DNA of 24,794 nucleotides, taken from the NCBI GenBank assembly GCA_964581505.1, contig CAZOOR010000040.1:1-24794 (forward strand), given 5' to 3'. The notes beneath the pieces are model-generated. The model saw nothing but the letters and a program-made list of their open reading frames with translations, had not been told where the DNA came from and ran no database searches. Positions within the stretch are counted from its first letter, which is position 1. Every line of letters starts with the position of its first letter. The translations under genes and the position numbers were made by a program. Below are positions 1-8,481 of this stretch, one piece after another. This DNA comes from CAZOOR01 sp964581505. GTDB taxonomy: Bacteria > Bacteroidota > Ignavibacteria > Kapaibacteriales > UBA2268.

Positions 1-54
1 GGTGTGTATTTTGTCCGTGTGGGCGGCAAGATGTATAAGTTTGTGAAGATGTAA
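1..54 (+). CDS. C-terminal end of a T9SS-sorted secreted protein (partial)
   Basis: Only the last 17 codons are in the window, ending in TAA. They read GVYFVRVGGKMYKFVKM, the typical end of a T9SS type A sorting domain: a GVYFVRV strand followed by a short K-F-V-K strand. The 998-aa protein ending at 4810 has the matching GVYFLVIYF segment near its C-terminus. By family knowledge this tail directs export across the outer membrane by the Por/T9SS machinery and is then removed. The passenger lies outside the window, so its function is unknown. A strong hairpin terminator follows 22 nt after the stop. Confidence 0.75.
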   Translation, partial: GVYFVRVGGKMYKFVKM

Positions 55-76
55 GAAAATTTTACTTAACGATTTA

Positions 77-102
77 AAAAGGACTTCTGCCGAAGTCCTT
101 TT
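77..102 (+). terminator. Rho-independent terminator after the partial T9SS gene
   Basis: A perfect 11-bp stem (AAAAGGACTTC, 77-87, with GAAGTCCTTTT, 92-102) closes on a TGCC loop. The stem has an A-tract on one side and a T-tract on the other, so it could work in both directions. It isolates the upstream gene from the DUF5916 gene starting at 184. Confidence 0.85.
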
Positions 103-183
103 CTATTTCCAATAAATTGAAATATATTAAAACTTCAAAATTTCTTAATTTGATTTTTTGAAAAATTACAATTTGTAAAAAGA

Positions 184-2340
184 GTGAGATATTTTCTTGT
201 TATTTCAATAGTATTGTTCGGAATTACGGCAGGACTTGTCGCTCAGCGTTCTATGCCTGATGAAATCAAAGCTAAAAGAATTTCCGAGCCAATTATTTTT
301 GACGGACTGCTGACAGAACCCGCTTGGAAAGAAGCACAACACATTAGTAATTTTACACAGCGAGATTTGAATTACGGTGAACCAGCCACAGAACGTACGG
401 AAGTGGCAATACTCTATGACGACAATACAATGTATTTCGGCGTATGGTGCTATCAGGAATATCCCGAACAGATTGTGGCAAAAAGCATGAAGCCCGATTT
501 TGGATATTGGTCGGAAGACAATTTCCAAATAATGATTAGCCCTTTCGATGATAATCGAACAGGCTACCTTTTTGTTGTCAATCCTAACGGAGCAAGAACG
601 GATATTCAGATTTTTAGCGGTGAAGATGGCAATAGAGATTGGAACGGTGTTTGGGACGTCAAAACAGTTCGCACGAACAAGGGTTGGTTTGCCGAAATAT
701 ATATTCCATTTGCTACACTGCAATTCAAAACCGATAAAGTACTGGAATGGGCAATAAATTTCCAACGCTCAATAGCATCAAAACACGAACAATCTCTCTG
801 GCAGGGCTGGTCGCGCGATTTCTCAATATTTTCAGTCCCTAATGCAGGAAAATTAAGCGGAATAAAAAATATTTCTTATGCAGAGAAATTTGAATTAAAA
901 CCCTACGGGCTTGCCGGTTGGGAATATACTCGCAATCAAGGTAACAGCTTCCCATATAAATTCGGCGGCGATTTAAATATCAGCCTTTCCCCCACATTGA
1001 AATTGAATCTAACGAGCTTTACGGATTTTGCACAAGTCGAAGCCGATAGAATACCCGTCAATCTCTCTCGTTTTAGTGTCTATTATCCCGAGAAACGACA
1101 GTTCTTTTTGGAGGGAGCTGACCTCTATGATTTCTATCTTGGTGATAGGAACAGTGCATTCTACACACGAGAAATCGGAATAGAAAATGCAGAACAAGTA
1201 CCGATTATTGCCGGTGCAAGAGTTTTCGGCAGGATTGGACATAATAATATTGGATTTCTCAATATTCAAGAGGGCGGTACTGATAATGTAGCAACAACAA
1301 ATAACACTGTCCTTAGATATAAACGTAATGTCGGCTCACAATCTTGGATTGGGGGTATTTTTACAAATAAGATAAATAGAGACGTCTCTAATCAAGTTTT
1401 CGGGCTTGATGCCGTCTATCAAACTTCCGAATTTCTGAAAAATAAAAATTTAATTATTGCTGGGAAAATTTCGACAAGTACGAATAATTTCAAATTAAAC
1501 GAAAACGCTCTTACATCACGCATTTCTGTTGATTATCCCAACGACCTAATGGACATATTTATGGCGGTCGGTATGATGACAGACGGGTATAATCCAGGAC
1601 TTGGTTTTGTTCGCAGGAAAAATTACAACTCTTATACTTGGCACTTTCGCTTAACACCGCGAGTGCTTTCCGATTGGGGCATTAAACTTCTTATGCTGAA
1701 ACCTTGGGGATTCACATTTTATCAAACTCATACCAGCGGAGAATTAGAAAGTTTTTACAACGAGACTGTGCCGCTCGGTGCTGTATTCAAATCCGGGGAA
1801 CGCTTTAAATTTGTTCTTGTTCAGAGTTATGACCGATTGGACGAGGCATTTGATTTGACCTCGCAAGTATCAATTCCAAGCGGCAAATACTTTATGTATA
1901 AATATAGACTTCAATTCTCTACATATAGAGCAAGACCTATTTGGACTAATTTTTCATACAGCTTCGGTGATTATTATACAGGTAGGCTTTGTGAATTTAG
2001 TGCCGGAGCAGGCTGGAATCTCAATAAATATTTTAATTTGAATGGAAATTACACATACAATTCATTGGATTTACCGCAAGGAAATATCTATACAAATGAA
2101 TTGAATTTATATCTCAATTATTCTTTCAATCCCAAGCTAAATCTATCCCTCTTTACACAATATAATAGTTTCAATGAAATAATGATTTATAATTTCCGCC
2201 TACACTGGATACCAAAAGTTGGTTCGGATTTCTATTTTGTTTACAATCTGGGATATGACAAAACCATTGAAAAAATCAATTTTCTTGAACCGAGTTCAAC
2301 CAACGCAGTCGTAAAATTATTATTCAGGATAGTGTTTTGA
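184..2340 (+). CDS. DUF5916 protein with N-terminal CBM9-like domain, outer membrane
   Basis: The 718-aa product has a signal peptide (about residues 1-20, hydrophobic core ending near AGLVAQ). A domain resembling carbohydrate-binding family 9 follows at roughly 35-215; it contains IIFDGLLTEPAWKEA, the usual opening of that fold. The rest, about 230-718, consists of alternating aromatic beta strands and ends in F (KLLFRIVF), as expected for an outer-membrane barrel. This is the layout of the DUF5916 family, common in Bacteroidota and relatives; length is normal. The substrate is unknown; polysaccharide binding or uptake is only an inference from the CBM9-like part. The start is GTG with an A-rich leader and no clear Shine-Dalgarno. 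It is transcribed alone between the terminator at 77-102 and the small gene at 2411. Confidence 0.85.
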   Translation: MRYFLVISIVLFGITAGLVAQRSMPDEIKAKRISEPIIFDGLLTEPAWKEAQHISNFTQRDLNYGEPATERTEVAILYDDNTMYFGVWCYQEYPEQIVAKSMKPDFGYWSEDNFQIMISPFDDNRTGYLFVVNPNGARTDIQIFSGEDGNRDWNGVWDVKTVRTNKGWFAEIYIPFATLQFKTDKVLEWAINFQRSIASKHEQSLWQGWSRDFSIFSVPNAGKLSGIKNISYAEKFELKPYGLAGWEYTRNQGNSFPYKFGGDLNISLSPTLKLNLTSFTDFAQVEADRIPVNLSRFSVYYPEKRQFFLEGADLYDFYLGDRNSAFYTREIGIENAEQVPIIAGARVFGRIGHNNIGFLNIQEGGTDNVATTNNTVLRYKRNVGSQSWIGGIFTNKINRDVSNQVFGLDAVYQTSEFLKNKNLIIAGKISTSTNNFKLNENALTSRISVDYPNDLMDIFMAVGMMTDGYNPGLGFVRRKNYNSYTWHFRLTPRVLSDWGIKLLMLKPWGFTFYQTHTSGELESFYNETVPLGAVFKSGERFKFVLVQSYDRLDEAFDLTSQVSIPSGKYFMYKYRLQFSTYRARPIWTNFSYSFGDYYTGRLCEFSAGAGWNLNKYFNLNGNYTYNSLDLPQGNIYTNELNLYLNYSFNPKLNLSLFTQYNSFNEIMIYNFRLHWIPKVGSDFYFVYNLGYDKTIEKINFLEPSSTNAVVKLLFRIVF

Positions 2341-2382
2341 GTATTGATAATTAAAAATAAATAATTCAATATGTAGTCTAAA

Positions 2383-2390
2383 TATTTTTG
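2383..2390 (+). promoter_or_regulatory. Possible -7 promoter element (TATTTTTG)
   Basis: TATTTTTG fits the Bacteroidota -7 consensus TAnnTTTG and lies 20 nt upstream of the ATG at 2411. No TTG was found at the expected -33 spacing, so in AT-rich DNA this may be chance. Confidence 0.25.
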
Positions 2391-2410
2391 ATAATATATA
2401 TATTTAGTCT

Positions 2411-2902
2411 ATGAAAAAAACATTATTAATATTTGCCGTAATTGTGTTTGGTTTGAATTTTCTAAATTCATCACAATCAAAACCGGAACGTACATTTACA
2501 ATAAAGAAGTGTAACAAAACTAAAGCATTTACATTGACTCTAATTGACAAAGACGGCGATTTCAGATTCGATGAAGCAGTTGAAACTTTTTGCGATAGTT
2601 GCAAACTTACTCTTCCCGTTAAAATCAAGACAAAATATAAAAACGACCCAATTCCCGAATTAGGCGATATTGCCGTTGTTCTTGACAGCTGCGAAACAAT
2701 CAAGCTAAGTAATTGTGAAAAGCTTAAAATTCAACAGGGAATAATTTCTAAGCCAAAGCATCACCACATTGAGGGACTATCGTTTGTCATTACATTTTTC
2801 GACGAATTTGACAACGTTAAAGCCGTTGCAAGTCAAAGCTGCGGCAATGATACGCTATTTATTACAGGCGCTATGTGCAATGTAAAATTTGGTGATGAAT
2901 AA
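2411..2902 (+). CDS. Small cysteine-rich secreted protein of unknown function
   Basis: I do not recognise this 163-aa protein. It has an N-terminal signal peptide (MKKTLLIFAVIVFGLNFLNS, cleavage probably near residue 23). The mature part has seven cysteines, at 34, 61, 64, 94, 102, 144 and 156. C61 and C64 form a CDSC motif, and a HHH run sits at 117-119. The many cysteines in a short exported protein suggest disulphides or metal binding, though the odd number leaves one free or for a partner. An IDKDGDFRFDEA stretch at about 45-56 resembles a calcium-binding DxDxDG loop, a weak observation. It begins 70 nt after the DUF5916 stop on the same strand, so co-transcription is possible, and it ends before a convergent terminator. 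Confidence 0.7.
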   Translation: MKKTLLIFAVIVFGLNFLNSSQSKPERTFTIKKCNKTKAFTLTLIDKDGDFRFDEAVETFCDSCKLTLPVKIKTKYKNDPIPELGDIAVVLDSCETIKLSNCEKLKIQQGIISKPKHHHIEGLSFVITFFDEFDNVKAVASQSCGNDTLFITGAMCNVKFGDE

Positions 2903-3000
2903 GCACTAAATACGCAAATCACACTACTACTAATATAAGGAATTCATATATAAGTATTCATTAGCCAATATTCAGTTTTGCTTGGTATTAAACAAATATA

Positions 3001-3035
3001 CAAAAGAGCGTATCTTCTTAAGACACGCTCTTTTG
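3001..3035. terminator. Bidirectional terminator between convergent genes
   Basis: An 11-bp stem CAAAAGAGCGT (3001-3011) pairs with ACGCTCTTTTG (3025-3035). TCTT and AAGA inside the loop can extend it, and T/A runs flank both sides. It sits between the plus-strand gene ending at 2902 and the minus-strand protease ending at 3058 and probably serves both. Confidence 0.85.
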
Positions 3036-3057
3036 TTTTTACATAGTACGAAGTAAA

Positions 3058-4710
3058 TTAATGTTTACTAATGCGAATAGCATCGGGGAAAAGTTTTGCG
3101 GCTTTCAATACCTGCTTGTCCATCAGATAGAATACTTGGTTAAACTTGCTTCTGTTCCAAATTGATTGCGCAATATATGCCTTAATATAATTCTTAATAA
3201 ATTCTTCATCAGTTTTATAATCGGACTCAACCCATTTAATGTCTTCATTTTTTGCCATTTTCTTGAAATCGCTCATCATTGCATCAGTGATTGAGAATTG
3301 TCTAATAAATTTATTGAAGTTATTATGATAGAGAGTGCGTAAATGCTCACCTTCATTAGGCATAAAGACATTAGTATATTTAAGGAACATATTCTTTTTC
3401 CTTAGTTCAATTGTCGTCCGTGTAATAGTATCCTGCTTAATAATATAATCGGGAGTTACACCACCACCACCGAAGACAACCCTATTCTTACGTGTATGGT
3501 AAATAGGCAGAGATTCGAGTGTGATTTTCTCTTCTTTTTTCTTTGTAGTATCATTAATTGCTTCTATTTGATTTTTGATTTTTTCATAAGCATTATCAAT
3601 ATACGAACCCTCTTCGAGTTCCAGCCTTCCAACCAAATGGCGATATTTATCTTTGTCATTATATGGTCTTTGAATACATCTACCTGATGGAGTATAATAT
3701 TTTGCAATAGTCAATCGGAAGACAGAGCCGTCCCCAAGTTGATATGGGCGTTGCACAAGTCCTTTTCCAAATGAGGTTTCACCAACAATAAGCCCTCTAT
3801 CCAAATCCTGAATTGAACCGGAAACAATTTCGCTAGCAGAAGCAGAACCTTGATTAATTAAGACAATAAGCGGTATATCGTTAAATTCAGTGTAGTTTCT
3901 TGCAATATACACATCATCAAATGAAGGTCTGCGACCCTTTGTATAGACAATTGTATCCTCGGGGTGAACAAAAATATCTGCAACTTGGAATGCTTGGCTG
4001 AGCAAGCCACCGGGATTATACCTTAAATCAAGAATAAGTTTTTTCATACCTTGGTTCTTCAGGATACGTAATGAATCAATCATTTCGCGGAAAGTAGTAT
4101 GCGAAAATCTATTGACGGTAATAACACCTATATCGGTTCCATCAATAATAAACGAAGCATCAACTGAATTCAAAGGAATTTTATCTCTTTCAATGTCAAA
4201 AACAAGCAACTCTTTTTCGCCGGGACGGAAGATATGAACTTTTACGACAGTTCCCTTTGGACCTCTTAGTTTCTTGGGGACTTGGCTACGTTCAATAGCA
4301 ATAGCGGAAGTATCATTAATCTTAACAATTTTATCACCAGCCATTATCCCAAGTTTTTCGCTGGGACCACCGGGGATAGGTGAAACAATGACAATTGTAT
4401 CATTGAGCATATCAAATTGAACACCGATGCCCTCGAAACTGCCGCGAAAATCTTCTTCGACACGTTTCTGCTTTTCGGCACTGATATATACCGAATGCGG
4501 GTCAAGTTCATTTAGTAAACCTTTGATAGCGGCTTCGGTAAGTTTGTGCGTATCCACATCTTCGACATAATTTTTCGATGTTGTACTGATAACATACTCG
4601 AATTTTCTAACTTGTTCATATATACTATCACCGGATATAAGAGGTTGTATGTAAAATCCGATGAGAATTCCTATTGAGATAATGATTCCAATGATTAAAA
4701 ATTTGCGCAT
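3058..4710 (-). CDS. ctpA: S41 family C-terminal processing protease (CtpA/Tsp type)
   Basis: The 550-aa periplasmic serine protease is anchored or exported by a hydrophobic N-terminus (residues 4-24). A PDZ domain lies at about 90-172 (GIGVQFDML to the FRPGEKE region). The S41 catalytic core follows, with LDLRYNPGGLL at 228-238 and INQGSASASEI at 285-295. The nucleophile should be S291, with K316 as general base and Q320 in GKGLVQ; the 25-residue Ser-Lys spacing equals that known for Tsp and plant CtpA. About 150 residues follow the core, usual for the Bacteroidota-type enzymes. These proteases cleave substrates from unstructured C-termini. The T9SS cargo gene lies 99 nt upstream on the same strand, but T9SS sortase is a different enzyme, so I infer no direct link. 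Confidence 0.93.
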   Translation of the reverse strand: MRKFLIIGIIISIGILIGFYIQPLISGDSIYEQVRKFEYVISTTSKNYVEDVDTHKLTEAAIKGLLNELDPHSVYISAEKQKRVEEDFRGSFEGIGVQFDMLNDTIVIVSPIPGGPSEKLGIMAGDKIVKINDTSAIAIERSQVPKKLRGPKGTVVKVHIFRPGEKELLVFDIERDKIPLNSVDASFIIDGTDIGVITVNRFSHTTFREMIDSLRILKNQGMKKLILDLRYNPGGLLSQAFQVADIFVHPEDTIVYTKGRRPSFDDVYIARNYTEFNDIPLIVLINQGSASASEIVSGSIQDLDRGLIVGETSFGKGLVQRPYQLGDGSVFRLTIAKYYTPSGRCIQRPYNDKDKYRHLVGRLELEEGSYIDNAYEKIKNQIEAINDTTKKKEEKITLESLPIYHTRKNRVVFGGGGVTPDYIIKQDTITRTTIELRKKNMFLKYTNVFMPNEGEHLRTLYHNNFNKFIRQFSITDAMMSDFKKMAKNEDIKWVESDYKTDEEFIKNYIKAYIAQSIWNRSKFNQVFYLMDKQVLKAAKLFPDAIRISKH

Positions 4711-4809
4711 TACTATTAACCAAACTGTGATAAATTAAACATCTACTTAATAAATTGTAAACGTTTAATTTTATTTTTTGTTTCAATCATAGTAATATGA
4801 AATGAGGGT

Positions 4810-7806
4810 TTAATGGGATATTTTTCTAAATTCCTTTACGTATGGACGGTTATTAAAATAAATAACAAGGAAATATACACCTTGCCGCAGTTCGCTTGTA
4901 TTCAATGAGTATTCGTAAATACCTGATTGTAAATTACTATTATTCAATTCGAAGACTTTATTACCGAAAATATTGAATATTTTGAACCTAATATTTCCGT
5001 CCTTTGGAACTGCAAACCTAACTTTTCCTTTACTATTTACAGGATTGGGATATATGTTATCAATGAAAAATGTTTTTGGTACTTTCTTTGTAAGCAATGA
5101 CATATCAGCCCCACATTGCGAAGTACCTGTACGTTTCAAGGCTTTTGATTTACCAACAAGAATTATTTTGCGTTTAACGCAATTCAGATTAATTGTTATA
5201 GTATCAATATAGTCTTTCTTTGTAATATCTGCCGGTTTGAAACATATATAAAAAGATTTTGTTTCACCCGGAGGCACAATGAATGGCAATTGCGATTGAG
5301 GAATGCCGTAATGAATATTTTGTGCTATTTCTATCGTTCTCACACGTAGTTCATTATGGCTTTTGTTAAGTATTCTCAGAGAATCGCACCAAAGAAAACC
5401 TACTGTTCTTTCCCCGAAAGAATATTGATTGTCCATACGAATAGGCTCAATAAACAGCATATTCCCAAAGATAGTATCGGTAACACTGCGAACATTTCCT
5501 GCTGAATCAATTGCATTTATTTTAAAAAAAGCATCAATGCTTTTATCTGTCTGTATAATTTTGAACTCATATTTTTCCGCTGAATTGATAGTATTTATAA
5601 CTGAGCAATTTTCGTTTATAATTATTTGGTAGTTCATTAAACCGAAATCGTCTGTTCTATTATCAGTAAAGGCAACAACTACCATAGTATCACATTCGGT
5701 GTGAGCGTTCTGAATTAGCACCGGTTTATCCTTGTCTCCTATAACCGTATAACGAATAATTGCAATCGGACGCTCGAAACAATCATTTGCAATTTTAATA
5801 GTATCATCTATTATAATGTCTTGAGCATTATACTTGTCATAGTAAAACTCGTATTCGAGTTTGGTTTTCTGCGCTTTTTGGAGAACAAAAGATTGCGAAG
5901 AAGTACATTTAAATTCCTGTTTCGTGAACCTAACTTGATTGACAGTTTGCAATGCTTGCCCGTAATTAACTATCCAAATATCGCCACGTGATTTTATTTT
6001 TGGTCTTGCTCTTCTGTTGATAATAAGCAGGGTATCCGGCACATTATCACTTGCTAAACCTACTGTAAAACCGTAAATATCGAAAGATTGTTCATTCCTA
6101 TTCTTCAATGTATCTTCGACCGAAATAGTAAATTTACCGTCTTTGCGATAATCAATAAGCCGAGCAGAAAACCGCACTGAATCATCGTTTTTATTAAAAT
6201 GTGCAACTGTAACATCTACATTATTTTTATTTTTTGTGCGAACAGACCAAACGCCATAATCCGTTCGGCTATACTTTGTAAGAATACCCTTAATCTGTTC
6301 GCAAGTATCCAGAGAGAAAATTCTTGGTGAACGGAAGTTAAGTTGTTTAAAATTCATACCACCAAGATAGCCGTATGAATTAGCCATTCCGAAACCGCTT
6401 ACATAAATACCAAATGGTGCATTAGCATTGATTGAATGAACACCGGCACTTGTCGGATAATTAATAAAAGAATACCCTGATTTTAATATCGGCTTAAATT
6501 TGCGTATAGGAATTGATTTACCGTCCACAGTAATAGAGTTCAAAGCATCATCGGGAACGATTAGTGTAATATAATGCTCAGAAAAAGCTTTATAGTAGCC
6601 ACCCCTTGGGGAATAATCCCAAGATTCCGTATTTATAATCCTATACGAATTTAAGTACTGCTCTTTGGGAGGAATTAGCAACATATACGGGTCGCTTATG
6701 TTCAAATCGCTACTAATATATTTTGATGTTTTCTTATATTGTGCAACGGAAATCGGTTTACTAGCTTTGATAACAAATAATTTGTCGGCGAGGGCTTCAA
6801 AGAATTCACCTTCATCTATTGTCGTGATATAAGTATCATTCAAATAAATTTTCGTGCTATCGGTACCGGCAATAATTCTGAAAATATCATTTCCTTCAAT
6901 ACAAATACTATATGGTTGCACAAGAGGTACAATAAATGCATTTTTTCCCCAATTCTTAAATGGTTGTAATTGTTCTACCAAAATATCTCGCGAAGCATTC
7001 CGAAAAATTGTATCAACCGGAATTCTTGCACGTTGATGACCTGAAAAAATAGCAATTGGTTTATTAGCCTTAACTATTGTACCGGATAAATCGGGATTCT
7101 TATTTTTTTTATCAATTTTACTTTGAACCAGATAAACGTCCCCTCTATTCAGAGTGATTTTTTGCTCACCTATTCCATTTACAAAGGTAGCAGTCGAAGG
7201 TTTAATCGTAACACTCGTATTATCCTCACTTGCAACAATAGCAAATTGAGATGGAGTTCTGCTGTTTGGATTGTATGAATAAGAATCGGAATTATAAGAT
7301 AAAATATAATAATCTTCGCCAAGTACTTCGGCAGGAAAGACAAGGAAGGCATCGCTTGTAAATCTTGCTTGATTTAGTGCATAGACTGATATATCGTCAT
7401 CACTCGTTATATGAAAAGATTGCGGAGCAATTTTTTCACATTGGTTTTGCAACCAATTATGTCCGTTATCATTAAAGCCTTCAAGTTCAAATGTGCGATA
7501 CGGCAGCTGAAACTTATGTATTTTATTAGTATCTTTAATTACAAATTTATGTGTAAAAACCATACCACGAATATTTCTATATGTAATAATTCCGCTGGTA
7601 GATTTTGAAGCGGCAATATAGATATTAAGCGTATCAAGATACTTAACTTTTTGGTCTAGTGAATATTTTAAATTATGATAGTTCGGGATAAATGTTAGCC
7701 AAAAATCCTTACCCCTACTATCCCATGATTTTTTAGCGGTTAAATCATTAGAAAATAGAACCGTCAATAAAACAGCAAGCATCAAATATGTAAAGCACTT
7801 TTTCAA
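4810..7806 (-). CDS. Large T9SS cargo protein with IgGFc-binding-like N-terminal domain
   Basis: The 998-aa product has a signal peptide (about 1-24). It then shows SRGKDFWLTFIPNYH at 30-44, the hallmark opening of the IgGFc-binding-like N-terminal domain that fills roughly residues 30-480 in bacterial surface proteins. The middle is beta-rich with paired cysteines and looks like Ig-type or choice-of-anchor modules, for example the segment near FYICFKPADITKKDY. The last 88 residues (911-998) form a T9SS type A sorting domain: IYPNPVNSKGKVRF, then FKIFNIFGNKVFEL, then GVYFLVIYF. It should be exported by T9SS and released or anchored on the surface. Adhesion is an inference; no ligand can be read from the sequence, and the family name does not prove antibody binding. 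Confidence 0.87.
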   Translation of the reverse strand: MKKCFTYLMLAVLLTVLFSNDLTAKKSWDSRGKDFWLTFIPNYHNLKYSLDQKVKYLDTLNIYIAASKSTSGIITYRNIRGMVFTHKFVIKDTNKIHKFQLPYRTFELEGFNDNGHNWLQNQCEKIAPQSFHITSDDDISVYALNQARFTSDAFLVFPAEVLGEDYYILSYNSDSYSYNPNSRTPSQFAIVASEDNTSVTIKPSTATFVNGIGEQKITLNRGDVYLVQSKIDKKNKNPDLSGTIVKANKPIAIFSGHQRARIPVDTIFRNASRDILVEQLQPFKNWGKNAFIVPLVQPYSICIEGNDIFRIIAGTDSTKIYLNDTYITTIDEGEFFEALADKLFVIKASKPISVAQYKKTSKYISSDLNISDPYMLLIPPKEQYLNSYRIINTESWDYSPRGGYYKAFSEHYITLIVPDDALNSITVDGKSIPIRKFKPILKSGYSFINYPTSAGVHSINANAPFGIYVSGFGMANSYGYLGGMNFKQLNFRSPRIFSLDTCEQIKGILTKYSRTDYGVWSVRTKNKNNVDVTVAHFNKNDDSVRFSARLIDYRKDGKFTISVEDTLKNRNEQSFDIYGFTVGLASDNVPDTLLIINRRARPKIKSRGDIWIVNYGQALQTVNQVRFTKQEFKCTSSQSFVLQKAQKTKLEYEFYYDKYNAQDIIIDDTIKIANDCFERPIAIIRYTVIGDKDKPVLIQNAHTECDTMVVVAFTDNRTDDFGLMNYQIIINENCSVINTINSAEKYEFKIIQTDKSIDAFFKINAIDSAGNVRSVTDTIFGNMLFIEPIRMDNQYSFGERTVGFLWCDSLRILNKSHNELRVRTIEIAQNIHYGIPQSQLPFIVPPGETKSFYICFKPADITKKDYIDTITINLNCVKRKIILVGKSKALKRTGTSQCGADMSLLTKKVPKTFFIDNIYPNPVNSKGKVRFAVPKDGNIRFKIFNIFGNKVFELNNSNLQSGIYEYSLNTSELRQGVYFLVIYFNNRPYVKEFRKISH

Positions 7807-7923
7807 AATAACTATTTCTTTTTATTTTCTTTCAAAATATATAAAAATTTTAATAATAAAAAACATTTTTTATTAATGACAATTGAAAGTATAATTAGTT
7901 ACATATTTTTCTTATTTTTAACA

Positions 7924-8481
7924 ATGAAAAAATTGACACATAGTGAAATATTAAGAGAGCGTTTGAATGCAGAAGAGGCTATCGCGACTATGCGACATCC
8001 TATTTATGTAATGCTGTCCAATATCCGCAGTTTGTATAATGTAGGTTCTATATTCCGAACTTGCGATTCCGCACTTGTAGCAGAGTTGATTTTATGTGGG
8101 TTTACGCCACACCCGCCGCGAGACGAAATAGCAAAGACTGCACTTGGCGCTGTTGATTCGGTACCTTGGAAGTATTTCAAATCGGAAGTAGAGGCAATTG
8201 TTTATTTAAAAGATATGGGTGTAAAAGTAATTGCACTGGAAATAACAGATAAAAAGAGGCAATACACATCACTACAAAAAGAAGAGTACCCATTGTGTAT
8301 TGTTCTCGGCAATGAATTGACCGGCTTGGACAGCGAAGTGCTTGAATTATGCGATGATGCAATAGAAATCCCAATGTTCGGAGTAAAACATTCTCTTAAT
8401 GTAGCTATCGCTGCCGGTATTGCAATTTTTAATGCTGTTGATATTTATAGAAATAAAAATGAAAGGAATATTGAACAATGA
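7924..8481 (+). CDS. TrmH/SpoU family RNA 2'-O-methyltransferase
   Basis: The protein is an SPOUT-fold SAM-dependent RNA ribose methyltransferase. All three SpoU motifs are present (numbering from the ATG at 7924): motif 1 LSNIRSLYNVGSIFRTCDS at 31-49 with N33 and catalytic R45; motif 2 VLGNELTGL at 127-135; motif 3 IPMFGVKHSLNVAIAAG at 149-165. The 185-aa length suits a minimal TrmH-type enzyme without an extra RNA-binding domain. The frame is open to an ATG at 7876, but the extra 16 residues are a hydrophobic run (IISYIFFLFLT) out of place on a cytosolic enzyme, so I prefer 7924. The target nucleoside cannot be predicted. It overlaps the next gene by 4 nt (ATGA), implying translational coupling. 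Confidence 0.9.
   Translation: MKKLTHSEILRERLNAEEAIATMRHPIYVMLSNIRSLYNVGSIFRTCDSALVAELILCGFTPHPPRDEIAKTALGAVDSVPWKYFKSEVEAIVYLKDMGVKVIALEITDKKRQYTSLQKEEYPLCIVLGNELTGLDSEVLELCDDAIEIPMFGVKHSLNVAIAAGIAIFNAVDIYRNKNERNIEQ

Noticed and set aside
205..765. 186-codon minus-strand frame opposite the DUF5916 gene
   Set aside because: The plus-strand product has a signal peptide and family motifs; this frame has none.
3058..7806. Protease and T9SS cargo as a dedicated processing pair
   Set aside because: T9SS tails are removed by the PorU sortase, not by S41 proteases; adjacency alone is not evidence.
7876..7923. Upstream 16-codon extension of the TrmH gene
   Set aside because: Hydrophobic and out of place on a cytosolic SPOUT enzyme; ATG 7924 gives the normal N-terminus.
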